64,000 bases of DNA. It comes from Planctomycetota bacterium (GTDB taxonomy: Bacteria > Planctomycetota > Planctomycetia > Pirellulales > Lacipirellulaceae). Where the stretch lies: positions 62,001 to 126,000 of the forward strand of contig JAADGV010000088.1 in the NCBI GenBank assembly GCA_013152205.1. The letters are read 5' to 3'. Below, in pieces: positions 46,996-56,533 of the stretch. Position 1 is the first letter of the stretch. Every line of letters begins with the position of its first letter. Under the pieces are notes generated by a model. The model saw only the letters and a list, made by a program, of their open reading frames with translations. It searched no databases and had not been told where the DNA came from. The position numbers and the translations under genes were made by a program.

Positions 46996-48216
46996 TTGGC
47001 AACAGCGCAGGAAAAGCCGCTAATCGTCTATGTGACAACCCATGCTAAGAGCGCTAGGCTGATGCTCGTTGGGCAACTGGCTTTTTTGCGCCGTCAGGGA
47101 TTTGAGGTAGTGATCATTTGTTCGCCAGATGGAGCGCTCGACGAATTTACTCAACGCGAAGGAGTCGTAGTTTATCCCGTCAAAATGAATCGGGAGTTGA
47201 GTCCGTTACAAGATTTAGTTGCCCTTTTTCATCTCTATCGTCTCTTCGCTCGCCTAAAACCTCAGATCGTCAACGCGGGAACTCCCAAGGCTGGGCTTTT
47301 AGGGATGATTGCCGCGTTGCTGGCGTTTGTCCCTATACGTATCTATACGTTGCGAGGCCTACGGCTCGAAACAACCCGTGGCTGGAAACGAAGACTCCTT
47401 CAAACGACCGAAAAAATTGCCTCAGCATGTTCGCATCAGGTTCTCTGTAACAGCGAAAGCTTACGACAACTTTATGTGCAGTTGGGACTTGCCAAGCACG
47501 CCAAGACCACTGTCTTGGCAGCAGGCTCGGGAAACGGAGTCGACGGCGCTCGATTTCAATTTACCAAAGACCAGCTCAAGCAAGCTCAGATTAACCGAGC
47601 AAAAATGGGAATCGCTCGTGACTGTCGGGTCATCGGTTTCGTAGGCCGCTTGACCAAAGACAAAGGCATCATCGAGCTTGTGGAAGCGTTTGAGCAAATC
47701 GCCGCGAAGAACTCGTCGGTTCACCTGCTTCTTATTGGAGGATTTGAGCCGGGAGATGCGATCCCTGAAAGCACGGTTAACGCGATTGCGAAGAACTCTC
47801 GTATTTCCGTAACAGGACTTGTCTTGGATACGACACTCTATTATTCCCAATTTGATTTGGTCGTGCTTCCATCCTACCGCGAGGGTTTCCCCAATGTTGC
47901 GTTAGAGGCTGCCGCAGCGGCGTTGCCCGTGGTTGGCTACCGAGCAACGGGCACCGTCGACGCGGTGCAAGATGGCATAACAGGTCGGCTTGTTCCGATC
48001 GGGTGCGTTGAGTCATTAGCAGACGCAATCCAGGAATTTATTGACGATCCCGAGTTGTCACGCCGCTACGGTAAAGCAGGAAGGCGACGAGTAGACAAAA
48101 GCTTTCTCCGGGAAAAAGTCTGGCAAGCTTGGGCCGACTGCTATCGACAGCATCTCAAAAAGCAAGGCTGCGAACCGAGCATTGGTACTGTTGAACGACA
48201 TTGCGATGCCGCATAA
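46996..48216 (+). CDS. Family 4 glycosyltransferase (GT-B)
   Basis: A 406-residue GT-B enzyme. It opens LIVYVTTHAKSARLMLVGQL, with the middle AGTPKAGLLGMIAALLAF, and the donor-side half holds IGFVGRLTKDKGIIELVEAF and the ExxxE-type nucleotide block SYREGFPNVALEAAAAALPV. It adds a sugar, with retention, to the lipid-linked chain at the inner membrane. The start is TTG 46996 (AGAAGAG upstream); no ATG is available before the first domain strand. Last gene of the plus arm, converging on the subtilase gene four bases on. Donor sugar unknown. Confidence 0.88.
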   Translation: MATAQEKPLIVYVTTHAKSARLMLVGQLAFLRRQGFEVVIICSPDGALDEFTQREGVVVYPVKMNRELSPLQDLVALFHLYRLFARLKPQIVNAGTPKAGLLGMIAALLAFVPIRIYTLRGLRLETTRGWKRRLLQTTEKIASACSHQVLCNSESLRQLYVQLGLAKHAKTTVLAAGSGNGVDGARFQFTKDQLKQAQINRAKMGIARDCRVIGFVGRLTKDKGIIELVEAFEQIAAKNSSVHLLLIGGFEPGDAIPESTVNAIAKNSRISVTGLVLDTTLYYSQFDLVVLPSYREGFPNVALEAAAAALPVVGYRATGTVDAVQDGITGRLVPIGCVESLADAIQEFIDDPELSRRYGKAGRRRVDKSFLREKVWQAWADCYRQHLKKQGCEPSIGTVERHCDAA

Positions 48217-48220
48217 TCTC

Positions 48221-51200
48221 TCACGAAGCACCAAATTCTTCGTAGAGGTAGTCAATGACCAGGGGATCTACGTCGACAAACGCTCCCCCTTCAACGGTAG
48301 CGACGAGCTTGTCGAAGCTGTAGGCATTCTGAGTCGAGGTCTGGCGGGTGACCTGTACTAAATTGTTTTGGCCAAAAAGCGATTCGTCTTGATACACTCG
48401 GTCGATCAATACTTGATCATATCCACTTGAAGCAAAGGCATTGGTCTGTTCGAAGCCCTTGGCAAAGTTGTAGTATCCATTACCCTCGAGCGTTTGGCTA
48501 TCGGTGCCAACTCGAAGAATGTCGTTTCCAAGTGAATCGTACAAAAATGCCTGATCCGTTCCCCCTGCGGTAGCATAGGCGTTGACTTGTCCAAAACCGC
48601 GAACATAGTTGTAGAATTCGCTGTTCGCGCCTAACATCACTGCGTAGTCAGGGAGGCCATAGAACAGGTCGTTGCCGGCCGAGTCGTACAGGTAAGCGCG
48701 GTCATTTCCGCCAGCAGTAGCACGAGCGTCAACTCGGTCGAAGCCGCGAACATAGTTATAGAATTCGCTGTTCTCGTCGAGCATCACGGCGTAGTCAGGG
48801 AGGCCATAGAACAGGTCGTTGCCGGCCGAATCGTACAGGGTGGCTCGGTCGTTACCACCGGCGGTTGCACGAGCGTCGACTCGGTCGAATCCTCGTGCAT
48901 AGTTGATAAACTCGCTGTTCTCACCAACCATCACCGCGTATTCAGGCAAACCATAGAACCGGTCGTCGCCAGATGAGTCGTAAAGGGTGGCACGGTCGTT
49001 GCCTCCAGCGGTAGCATAGGCATCGACTCGTCCGAAGCCTCGTGCATAGTTGATAAACTCGCTGTTCTCACCAACCATCACCGCGTATTCAGGCAAACCA
49101 TAGAACCGGTCGTTGCCAGAGGAGTCGTATAGGTAAGCACGGTCGTTGCCCCCAGCAGTAGCATAGGCATCGACTCGATCGAATCCTCGTGCATAGTTGG
49201 CAAACTCACTGTTCTCACCAAGTATCACCGCGTACTCAGGCAGAGCATAGAACCGGTCGTTGCCAGACGAATCGTACAGGTAAGCACGGTCATTTCCCCC
49301 GGCGGTGGCATACGCGTCGACTCGGTCAAAGCCTTGCGCGTAATTGTAGTAACCGTTGCCAGCAAATCGAGCCCATGTTGAATATGCTTTGAACGAGTCA
49401 TCCCCTGCTGAATCGTATAGCGTGGCGCTATCGTCTCCTCCGGCCGTTGCGTAAGCGTAGACTCTGCTAAAACCGGTCACGCGATTGTCGTATCCTGAGC
49501 CAACGAGGGATGCCGAGTCGGGGGTAGCTGTGAACAGGTCGTCACCGACAGAATCGTAGAGATTCGCCCGGTCGTTGCCTCCCCCGCCATATACGTCAAC
49601 ATCCTCGACATTCAACGCGTTGACCGTAAACCCTGCGCCAACCAACGTCGCATCGCCCACCCGGAGCGTTGCCATCTCGTCGCCTGCGGTGCCGGTCATC
49701 GTGATCGAATCAACACCGGCGCCACCATCAAAATTAACCTCCGTAATCGCGATTGAAGCAAAACCGTAGGTGACGCCGTTGACGCTCACTTGATGCGTGT
49801 TGCCTGCGGCGAATGAAAAGGTGTCGGCTGCGGAGGTGCCCGCTACGTTCACCGTTGTGCCGCTGAGCGTAACTAAATTTGTCAGTCGGAAATCAACATC
49901 CGCATTCGAACCTAAGACGCGAACGAAGAACTCTTCGCCAGCGGTTGCATAGGTGTCGACTCGCGATTGGCCATTCACCGCATTGCCAGTGTCGACTTGT
50001 GTGAGATTCGTATCGTAAAGCTCTAGGCTAATCTGGCCACCGGCGACGTCGAAGAGGCCCTCTGCGGTGAGGTAGCCGTTGCTGGTGGCTTCGATGCGAT
50101 ACCAGGTATCGTTGGTTGCCGAGACTCCCTGCAATTGCGAGAACGAAACGGCTCCCCAATCAGTAAACGTGAACGAAGACGCTGACGTGACATTGAAATC
50201 GTAGTAGCCTAGCCCATCGCTTGAAGAAAAACCAACCGTATACTCCTGCCCTGCTACAACATTGACCGTCAAGCTACTCCCGTCGACCGCAAGAACACTC
50301 AGGCTTTGCGTACCATTCACCAACCACGAAGCGGCAAGATTATTCGTCGTGTTAGTTGTCTCGAATGTTACCGTCCCGGTGCTACCCGCGGTGAAGGAAA
50401 AGTAGTCGACGTCGCCAAGCGTCGCGATCGCGCCGCTCATCGCCATTGGGCCGTTAACTGCTCCAAGATTGTAGGCCGAGGCCACCGTCGAACCGTAATC
50501 GTCCGTCGGCATCAAATCGTCGATAGCCGCTTCAAGATTCAGTCGACTGTACGATTGATTGGTCACCGAGTCGAAAACCGAGTCAGCCGTGGCCATCATC
50601 TGGTTGTAAATCATGTCCTGCGTGATGTTCGTATAGCCGACGAATTCCATCGCTTCGCGAACAAGCATACTTGCACCAGCAACATAGGGTGCGGCCATAC
50701 TTGTACCAGACATCGTGGCATAGTCGTCATTGATGCCGTCGTTGTTGCCCGAATAGTCGGGCACGGTGCTGGTGATCCATCGGCCCGGAGCAGCGATCGC
50801 CCGCGTGCTGCGTTGGCTAAAATAGCTGAGTTGACCATTGTCGTCGGTCGACATGACCGGGATGACGTAGGAACTCGCTGCCGGATAGCTCAACCCCGCG
50901 GCGTTGTAGCTCGTAAAACTATTGCCCGCTGAAACAGCGATGAAAATACCGTCCGCTTCAAGGTGGGCAAACTCATCTTCCAAATTCGCCCAACTAGGGA
51001 TCGTTTCTGCGTTCCAGCCAGAGACACCCAACGATAGGTTGACGGTTGTGATCGGGTTTTCAAAACTGTTTTTATTGTCATGAACCCAGTTGAGGGCATT
51101 TTCGACCCAAGAAAAATACCCGGCCCCGGCATCGTCGAAGACTCTCAGCGCAACGAGATCGACACCCGGCGCAACCCCCGTGCCGCTGCCGCCAACAATC

Positions 51201-51673
51201 CCAGCGACATGCGTACCGTGCCCGCCAGAAGGTCCGTCGTCGTAGGGATTCGCATCGTTCTCGCCAGTAAAATCCCAGCCGCCAACGACCCGATAGCCCG
51301 CCCCAAAACCTCCGCCCAAAGCAACCTGATCGTAAGCGATGCCACTGTCGATCACTGCGACGGTTTGCCCGATGCCGGTAAAGCCATAGTTGGCTCGCAC
51401 ATTGTCGAGACCCGTTTGTGCATTGGCTTCGAGTAATGCGTTTTCGATTTGGCGAGATTGATCGTCGAGCGAGTCCTGGTCTCCCGCCTCGATCCAAAAG
51501 TCTGGAGTGGATTCGACATGCTGGGTGAGGGCTGGCGGTTCGTCGATGCCCACATGCGGCTCGATCGCACCGCCAAGGAACCCACCCAACGGATTGGCAG
51601 ACATCAAATGCCGATCCTCGAGCTGTTCCATCCGGCCAGTCCATTCGAACTGTTTTTTGGTGTCCGTTCGCAT
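48221..51673 (-). CDS. Secreted subtilisin-like protease with LEPR-XLL-type N-terminus and tandem repeats
   Basis: A 1150-residue extracellular protein. AGGGAAGG precedes ATG 51673. Residues 15-26 (MEQLEDRHLMSA) are a variant of the planctomycete LEPR-XLL surface-targeting motif; there is no ordinary signal peptide. The S8 domain (about 85-390) has an intact catalytic set: D109 in VAVIDSGIA, H152 in GHGTHVAG, N250 in AVSAGN and S324 in SGTSMAAPYVAG. Beta-sandwich regions follow (about 395-610, prepeptidase-like), then a segment with GGGGNDRANLYDSVGDD that opens eight to nine repeats of 47-49 residues (about 690-1080), each with ATAGGNDRAxLYDSxGND. The end is EEFGAS. Cell-surface or matrix protease; substrate unknown. 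Confidence 0.92.
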   Translation of the reverse strand: MRTDTKKQFEWTGRMEQLEDRHLMSANPLGGFLGGAIEPHVGIDEPPALTQHVESTPDFWIEAGDQDSLDDQSRQIENALLEANAQTGLDNVRANYGFTGIGQTVAVIDSGIAYDQVALGGGFGAGYRVVGGWDFTGENDANPYDDGPSGGHGTHVAGIVGGSGTGVAPGVDLVALRVFDDAGAGYFSWVENALNWVHDNKNSFENPITTVNLSLGVSGWNAETIPSWANLEDEFAHLEADGIFIAVSAGNSFTSYNAAGLSYPAASSYVIPVMSTDDNGQLSYFSQRSTRAIAAPGRWITSTVPDYSGNNDGINDDYATMSGTSMAAPYVAGASMLVREAMEFVGYTNITQDMIYNQMMATADSVFDSVTNQSYSRLNLEAAIDDLMPTDDYGSTVASAYNLGAVNGPMAMSGAIATLGDVDYFSFTAGSTGTVTFETTNTTNNLAASWLVNGTQSLSVLAVDGSSLTVNVVAGQEYTVGFSSSDGLGYYDFNVTSASSFTFTDWGAVSFSQLQGVSATNDTWYRIEATSNGYLTAEGLFDVAGGQISLELYDTNLTQVDTGNAVNGQSRVDTYATAGEEFFVRVLGSNADVDFRLTNLVTLSGTTVNVAGTSAADTFSFAAGNTHQVSVNGVTYGFASIAITEVNFDGGAGVDSITMTGTAGDEMATLRVGDATLVGAGFTVNALNVEDVDVYGGGGNDRANLYDSVGDDLFTATPDSASLVGSGYDNRVTGFSRVYAYATAGGDDSATLYDSAGDDSFKAYSTWARFAGNGYYNYAQGFDRVDAYATAGGNDRAYLYDSSGNDRFYALPEYAVILGENSEFANYARGFDRVDAYATAGGNDRAYLYDSSGNDRFYGLPEYAVMVGENSEFINYARGFGRVDAYATAGGNDRATLYDSSGDDRFYGLPEYAVMVGENSEFINYARGFDRVDARATAGGNDRATLYDSAGNDLFYGLPDYAVMLDENSEFYNYVRGFDRVDARATAGGNDRAYLYDSAGNDLFYGLPDYAVMLGANSEFYNYVRGFGQVNAYATAGGTDQAFLYDSLGNDILRVGTDSQTLEGNGYYNFAKGFEQTNAFASSGYDQVLIDRVYQDESLFGQNNLVQVTRQTSTQNAYSFDKLVATVEGGAFVDVDPLVIDYLYEEFGAS
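48436..49606 (-). repeat. Coding tandem repeats, 47-49 residues each
   Basis: Eight full units repeat at about 141-147 bases. Several (48.6-49.3 kb) are nearly identical at DNA level, for example gttctcaccaaccatcaccg at 48919 and 49066. The recurring glycine-asparagine-aspartate core suggests a calcium-binding or beta-solenoid stalk. Copy number is likely to vary between strains. Confidence 0.85.
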
Positions 51674-52243
51674 TGCCTTCCCTCGCAGGCAACCAACATT
51701 CTCGGTTCAGAAAACCAGCGTGCTACGCGGTGCCCCTGAGACGAACTTGGTTGATGTAGGTGTGAGATTAGATGGGTGACGAAGCCGCAGGGAGAGACGA
51801 AAGCTAGGTCGAGATAAGCCTGTTTCCAGGGTGCAAACAGCCGAGACCTTCCTTCAGCGGAAGAAACTCGATTGGTTTCACACCAAAAGCCTAGTACAAT
51901 TTTGCTAGGCAGGAGGGGGGCTTTCAAAGACTTCGCGGGATATTTTCCCTATTACTCGCGGCTTGAGGCCCTTTCCTTAGAGCGTGTTGCCGGCAATCCA
52001 CATTTGCCAGTCGTCGCGCTGTTTTTGGACAGCATGCTGTTGTCCTGTTACCACACCTACACATAGGTACGCCTATCGATAACAATAGTTCGATAGACCC
52101 CTTCATCTGGCCCGTCTGCACATCGCTGAATCGAAGTCTTTTCTATCCAGCATGTTCGAGGCCTGTTACGATGAAGCAATATCGCCTGCCAGCGTGGCTA
52201 TGTCTAGCATCCAAATTTGGCCAGGTACCTCGGGAGAACATCA
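51674..52243. other. Divergent intergenic region of the protease and kinase genes
   Basis: A 570-base space without a convincing gene. It holds a plus-strand promoter candidate (51872-51900), overlapped by an inverted repeat GCCTAGtacaattttgCTAGGC (51889-51910), and a second one, CTATCGAtaacaatagTTCGATAG-like, at 52073-52096. Such short symmetric sites could be operators. I looked for a c-di-GMP riboswitch and could not support one. Confidence 0.45.
51872..51900 (+). promoter_or_regulatory. Sigma-70-like promoter candidate
   Basis: TTGGTT, a 17-base spacer, then TACAAT, pointing to the kinase gene 344 bases on. The -10 box lies inside an inverted repeat, so a repressor could block it. Consensus-based only. 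Confidence 0.35.
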
Positions 52244-53932
52244 ATGGCCAAGAGCGAATGGAAACCGGGCCTCGAAGAGACGATTGAATCGCCACCCCTA
52301 CGCGCTTCGTTCAACTCGCCACCGACGCCCGACCCCGCCTCGCCGCAACGTCACATGGCCTTGGTCGAAGGCAGCGGCCCCGAGCTAAGCCAAGAGATGC
52401 GCAGCCTGTTGCGCGATCGGTTGCGTACCGTTGCGATACTGCTTTTCCTGCTTTTTGCCGTCTTTTTAGTTCGCTCGTTCTGGCAATTAGCCACAGGTGC
52501 TAGCAGCCAATTCGGCCCGGTTTTCTATGCCCACATCACCGTGACCGCCGTGCTAGCACTAATGGCACAACGGCTCTGCACCGGCTGCGACCTCGTGGTC
52601 AATCGGCTGCGACTTTCAGAACTCACCATCATCGGTAGCCCGGCCGCTTTTTTTCTGCTTCTTACGTATCACAACCTGCTAGCATGTGCCGCGATGCCCG
52701 ATGGCCATTCCCATGTCCCGAGAGTTATCGGGGGCTGGATACTGCTGATCTTCTGCTACGCGCTGTTTGTGCCGAACACGTGGCAACGGGCCGCCGTAGT
52801 GCTAAGCCTGATCGGCATCGCTCCAACCTTCGTCTGGGGCTTGGCGTACCTTCGCTCCGAGCAGTTTGCAAATCTCACCGCGGTGCCAGGATTTCGTGGA
52901 GAGTTTTTCGAGCAATTTTTAATCATCATACTAAGCGTTTTCACCGCCACAGTGGGGGTGCATACGATCGGCTCGCTGCGCAAGGAGGCCTTTGTTGCTC
53001 GTCAGTTAGGGCAGTATCGTCTACGCGAAATGCTTGGCAGCGGAGGCATGGGCGAAGTCTATTTGGCTGAGCATCAGATGATGAAACGCCCCTGTGCCAT
53101 CAAGGTGATCCGACCCGAAAAAGCAGGCAACCCCCAGGTGCTAGCTCGCTTCGAACGAGAAGTTCGCGCGACCGCAAAACTCTCGCATTGGAACTCCATC
53201 GAGATCTACGACTACGGACGGACCGACGATGGGACGTTTTACTACGTCATGGAATTTTTGCCCGGGCACAACATCGGCGAGTTGGTCGACGATTACGGCC
53301 CGATGCCCTCCGAGCGTATCGTCCACTTGATGGGCCAAGTTTGCGACGCACTGGCCGAAGCCCATAGCCAGGGCTTGGTACACCGAGATATCAAGCCGGC
53401 CAATATCTTTTGCGCCTATCGAGGCGGCCACTTCGATGTTGCCAAATTGCTAGATTTCGGCTTGGCCAAACCGATTGCTGAGACTCAGGATGTCGAACTT
53501 ACGCAGGAAGGCGCCATCACCGGCTCGCCCCTATTCATGTCGCCCGAGCAGGCAACCGGCAGCGGCGAGGTCGATGCGCGAAGCGATATCTATTCGCTCG
53601 GCGCCCTCATGTTTTACATGGCCACCGGTCAGCCACCGTTTAACTACAACAAACCGATCCAGGTGATGGTGGCACACGCCTCGGAGCCGCCCCAATCGCC
53701 GCGAAAAATCACCCCAGATATTCCGCTGGAACTCGAAGAGATCATTCTTCGCTGCCTGGAAAAGAAACCGGAGAATCGAATCCAAGAGGCTACCACTCTG
53801 CGAGATCTTTTGGCCCAGGTGCCAAGCAAGCATACGTGGTCGCACATCCAGGCAGCCGAGTGGTGGCAAAGTCACGGCTGCCCGAAGCGAAAAGCCCTGG
53901 CAGCCGCTGCCATCGAAATGGCAGCCGTATAA
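52244..53932 (+). CDS. Membrane Ser/Thr protein kinase with N-terminal multi-helix domain
   Basis: A 562-residue protein. GGAG lies seven bases before ATG 52244. Six hydrophobic helices come first (TVAILLFLLFAVFLVRSFWQ near 75, then VFYAHITVTAVLALMA, PAAFFLLLTYHNLLACA, WILLIFCYALFVP, AVVLSLIGIAPTFVWGLA and FLIIILSVFTATVGVHTIGS near 240). A Hanks-type kinase fills about 257-530: glycine loop MLGSGGMGEVYLAEH, lysine in CAIKVI, catalytic HRDIKPANIF, DFGLAKP and SPLFMSPEQA. All key residues are present, so it should be active. The order, membrane part first, is the reverse of the common PknB type. The input signal is unknown. Confidence 0.93.
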   Translation: MAKSEWKPGLEETIESPPLRASFNSPPTPDPASPQRHMALVEGSGPELSQEMRSLLRDRLRTVAILLFLLFAVFLVRSFWQLATGASSQFGPVFYAHITVTAVLALMAQRLCTGCDLVVNRLRLSELTIIGSPAAFFLLLTYHNLLACAAMPDGHSHVPRVIGGWILLIFCYALFVPNTWQRAAVVLSLIGIAPTFVWGLAYLRSEQFANLTAVPGFRGEFFEQFLIIILSVFTATVGVHTIGSLRKEAFVARQLGQYRLREMLGSGGMGEVYLAEHQMMKRPCAIKVIRPEKAGNPQVLARFEREVRATAKLSHWNSIEIYDYGRTDDGTFYYVMEFLPGHNIGELVDDYGPMPSERIVHLMGQVCDALAEAHSQGLVHRDIKPANIFCAYRGGHFDVAKLLDFGLAKPIAETQDVELTQEGAITGSPLFMSPEQATGSGEVDARSDIYSLGALMFYMATGQPPFNYNKPIQVMVAHASEPPQSPRKITPDIPLELEEIILRCLEKKPENRIQEATTLRDLLAQVPSKHTWSHIQAAEWWQSHGCPKRKALAAAAIEMAAV

Positions 53933-54222
53933 CGAGTGTTCCGACCATGGACCATATTGCCCGGCCATCCTGGCCGAAACATACGACAGTGCCACGCCCC
54001 AAAGCCTCGAACATCCGCTGCACTTCCGGTGTCTTTCGCAAGAGAGCAAACCCGAATACAATGAGACGCTCGTTGCCTAGAGCAACTTTCCAAGCCCAAA
54101 GCAACAGGTGTTAGCGGTGGCGGCCACGCCACACAGAACAGTGAAAACAGTCCATCACAAAAAATCCAAAACGCCCTACTCCCACCATTTCCGCAACCGA
54201 TTTGCCAATTAGCCAACCTGCC
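53933..54222. other. Intergenic gap with GCCCGGCCATC palindrome
   Basis: GCCCGGCCATCCTGGCCGAAAC (53959-53980) is similar to the sequence at 28704. Nothing else is recognised in the 290 bases before leuC. Confidence 0.45.
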
Positions 54223-55620
54223 ATGAAACCACGCACTCTGTTTCAAAAAATTTGGGACAACCACATCGTTCACTCCGAAGAGGGTCGCCAAACCATCCTC
54301 TACGTCGACCTGCAACTCGTCCACGAGGTGACCAGCGCTCAAGCGTTTGAAGGGTTACGCCTGGAAGGCCGAACCGTCCGCCGCCCCAATCGGACCATCG
54401 CCACAGCTGACCACAACATCCCGACCACAGACCGCAGTCTGCCAATAGCCGACGAAGTTTCGAAGAAGCAAATCGACACTTTGCGCGACAACTGCAAAGA
54501 GTTTGGCATCCGACACTACGACCTGGACGACCCGAACCAGGGGATTGTCCATGTGATTGGGCCAGAACTCGGTTATACCCAACCGGGGATGACGATTGTT
54601 TGCGGCGATAGCCATACCTCGACGCACGGTGCTTTTGGGGCACTCGCGTTTGGCATCGGCACCAGTGAAGTCGAACATGTTCTGGCAACGCAAACCTTGC
54701 TCCAGTCGCTCCCTAAAACACTTGAGCTACGAGTCGACGGCCAATTGTCGCCGGGCGTCACGGCCAAAGATTTGATACTCTACTTGATCGGCCAGATCAC
54801 CACCGATGGCGGAACCGGTTATTGCATCGAGTACACAGGCGAAGCGATTCGCGCACTCAGCATGGAAAACCGCATGACGGTCTGCAACATGTCGATCGAA
54901 GCCGGCGCTCGTTCAGGCATGATCGCGCCGGACGAAACCACTTTCGAATACCTTCGCGGCCGGCAGTATGTCCCCGAAGATTTTGAGGCAGCCGTCGAGC
55001 GGTGGAAAAAATTGCCCACCGACGAAGGGGCTGAGTACGATAAGTCGCTAAAATTCGCAGCCGCCGAGATCGCCCCACAGGTCTCATGGGGAACCAACCC
55101 AGGACTTGTTGCTTCGGTCGATGGCAAGGTGCCCACGCCAAGCGACTACTCCGACCCGACCGATCAAAAAACCGTGGCCAATGCGCTCGCCTACATGGGC
55201 CTAAAAGGGGGCGAGCCGATCACCGACCTCAAAATCGATCGCGTATTCATCGGCTCCTGCACCAATGGCCGAATCGAAGACCTGCGTGCCGCTGCGACGG
55301 TCGCCAAAGGCCATAAAGTTTCAGACCACGTCGACGCGATGGTTGTTCCCGGCAGCGGGCAGGTAAAACGGCAGGCCGAAGCTGAGGGACTCGACCTCAT
55401 CTTCAAGGAAGCCGGGTTCGAATGGCGCGAGGCGGGTTGCAGCATGTGTTTGGCAATGAATCCCGACAAGCTTTCTCCTGGCGAGCGATGTGCTTCAACC
55501 TCGAACCGCAATTTTGAAGGCCGCCAAGGCAAAGGCGGACGGACCCACCTAGTTTCTCCCGCCATGGCCGCCGCCGCCGCGGTCGCCGGCCATTTCGTTG
55601 ATATCCGCGATTTTGTATGA
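54223..55620 (+). CDS. leuC: 3-isopropylmalate dehydratase, large subunit
   Basis: A 465-residue aconitase-family subunit. With LeuD it isomerises 2-isopropylmalate to 3-isopropylmalate in leucine synthesis. It opens [20 protein letters not shown] as in other LeuC. The three iron-sulfur cysteines are in [14 protein letters not shown] and in [30 protein letters not shown] and [20 protein letters not shown] are diagnostic. I begin at ATG 54223; seven extra residues upstream do not belong. Length is the family norm. LeuD follows after 313 bases filled by nested palindromes, a wide gap for this pair. Confidence 0.96.
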   Translation: MKPRTLFQKIWDNHIVHSEEGRQTILYVDLQLVHEVTSAQAFEGLRLEGRTVRRPNRTIATADHNIPTTDRSLPIADEVSKKQIDTLRDNCKEFGIRHYDLDDPNQGIVHVIGPELGYTQPGMTIVCGDSHTSTHGAFGALAFGIGTSEVEHVLATQTLLQSLPKTLELRVDGQLSPGVTAKDLILYLIGQITTDGGTGYCIEYTGEAIRALSMENRMTVCNMSIEAGARSGMIAPDETTFEYLRGRQYVPEDFEAAVERWKKLPTDEGAEYDKSLKFAAAEIAPQVSWGTNPGLVASVDGKVPTPSDYSDPTDQKTVANALAYMGLKGGEPITDLKIDRVFIGSCTNGRIEDLRAAATVAKGHKVSDHVDAMVVPGSGQVKRQAEAEGLDLIFKEAGFEWREAGCSMCLAMNPDKLSPGERCASTSNRNFEGRQGKGGRTHLVSPAMAAAAAVAGHFVDIRDFV

Positions 55621-55640
55621 TTGAACCCGCATATTTAGAC

Positions 55641-55838
55641 TTTCGCAAAGGCGCTAAGTCGCAAAGAACAGGAAAATCAATCCTTAGAAGCCATCACACG
55701 CGGCTCCGTAAGGTAATTAGATCTCGCAGAGACGCTGAGACGGCAGAGCTATGGCGTTCCAGTTTTCTCCGCTGTCTCTGCGACTCTGCGAGACAATCCC
55801 TTTCCTTGTTTCCTTTGCGACTTAGCGCCTTTGCGAGA
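55641..55838. repeat. Nested palindromes between leuC and leuD
   Basis: The outer arms TTTCGCAAAGGCGCTAAGTC (from 55641) and its complement ending CGCCTTTGCGAGA (to 55838) enclose inner arms TCTCGCAGAGACGCTGAGAC (from 55722) and GCTGTCTCTGCGACTCTGCG (from 55771). Two unrelated palindrome families are nested here, as at 58746-59021. Confidence 0.85.
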
Positions 55839-55933
55839 AATCCCTACCTATTTGGTTGCGAACAGAGGTAGCGCTGAGTTTATCAGTGGTTTTGTTTTTA
55901 TAGAAAAATTTCGGCGACTGGAAATAATACAAG

Positions 55934-56533
55934 ATGAAATCATTCACTACCCACACCGGCTTAGTGGCCATCATGGACCGCGCCAACGTCGATACCGACC
56001 AAATCATTCCCAAGCAGTTCCTCAAACGCATCGAGCGAACCGGTTTTGGCGAGTTTCTATTTTGGGATTGGGCCAAACTCGACGACGGGTCGCCCAACCC
56101 TGCGTTCGAACTCAACCGACCCGAGGCGCAGGGGGCCAGCGTTCTTGTAGCTCGGCGAAATTTCGGCTGCGGATCTAGCCGAGAGCATGCTCCCTGGGCG
56201 CTAGAAGACTACGGTTTTCGAGTAATCATCGCCCCGAGCTTTGCCGACATCTTCTACAACAACTGCTTCAAAAACAGCATGCTCCCGATCCGACTTTCGG
56301 AAGAGTTGGTCGACAAGATTTTCTCCCAAGCTGCCAAGCGTGTCGATTATCGACTGACCGCCGATCTGGAAAATTGTACCTTGAGCGACGAACATGGATT
56401 CTCCACGTCGTTCGAGGTCGATTCCTTCCGCCAACATTGTCTGCTAAATGGCTTGGACGATATCGGGCTGACGCTCGAACACGAAGACAAAATTACGGCT
56501 TACGAACAGGCCCAAGGCATTGGCGTTTCTTGA
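55934..56533 (+). CDS. leuD: 3-isopropylmalate dehydratase, small subunit
   Basis: A 199-residue swivel subunit that pairs with LeuC to form the enzyme. The N-terminus shows [20 protein letters not shown], and [20 protein letters not shown] is the family active-site loop. [21 protein letters not shown] completes the fold. Length is normal. Its stop codon shares a base with the start of the propeller gene (TGATG), so translation is coupled. The 313-base gap to leuC contains repeats but no gene; a leuD promoter may lie inside it, or the transcript passes through a long hairpin. Confidence 0.96.
   Translation: MKSFTTHTGLVAIMDRANVDTDQIIPKQFLKRIERTGFGEFLFWDWAKLDDGSPNPAFELNRPEAQGASVLVARRNFGCGSSREHAPWALEDYGFRVIIAPSFADIFYNNCFKNSMLPIRLSEELVDKIFSQAAKRVDYRLTADLENCTLSDEHGFSTSFEVDSFRQHCLLNGLDDIGLTLEHEDKITAYEQAQGIGVS

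Noticed and set aside
48436-49606. CRISPR-like repeats in the protease region
   Set aside because: The units are in frame within one protein and the spacer-like parts are also similar.
51674-52243. Cyclic-di-GMP riboswitch upstream of the protease or kinase
   Set aside because: Some stems are possible but the conserved GEMM core bases are absent.
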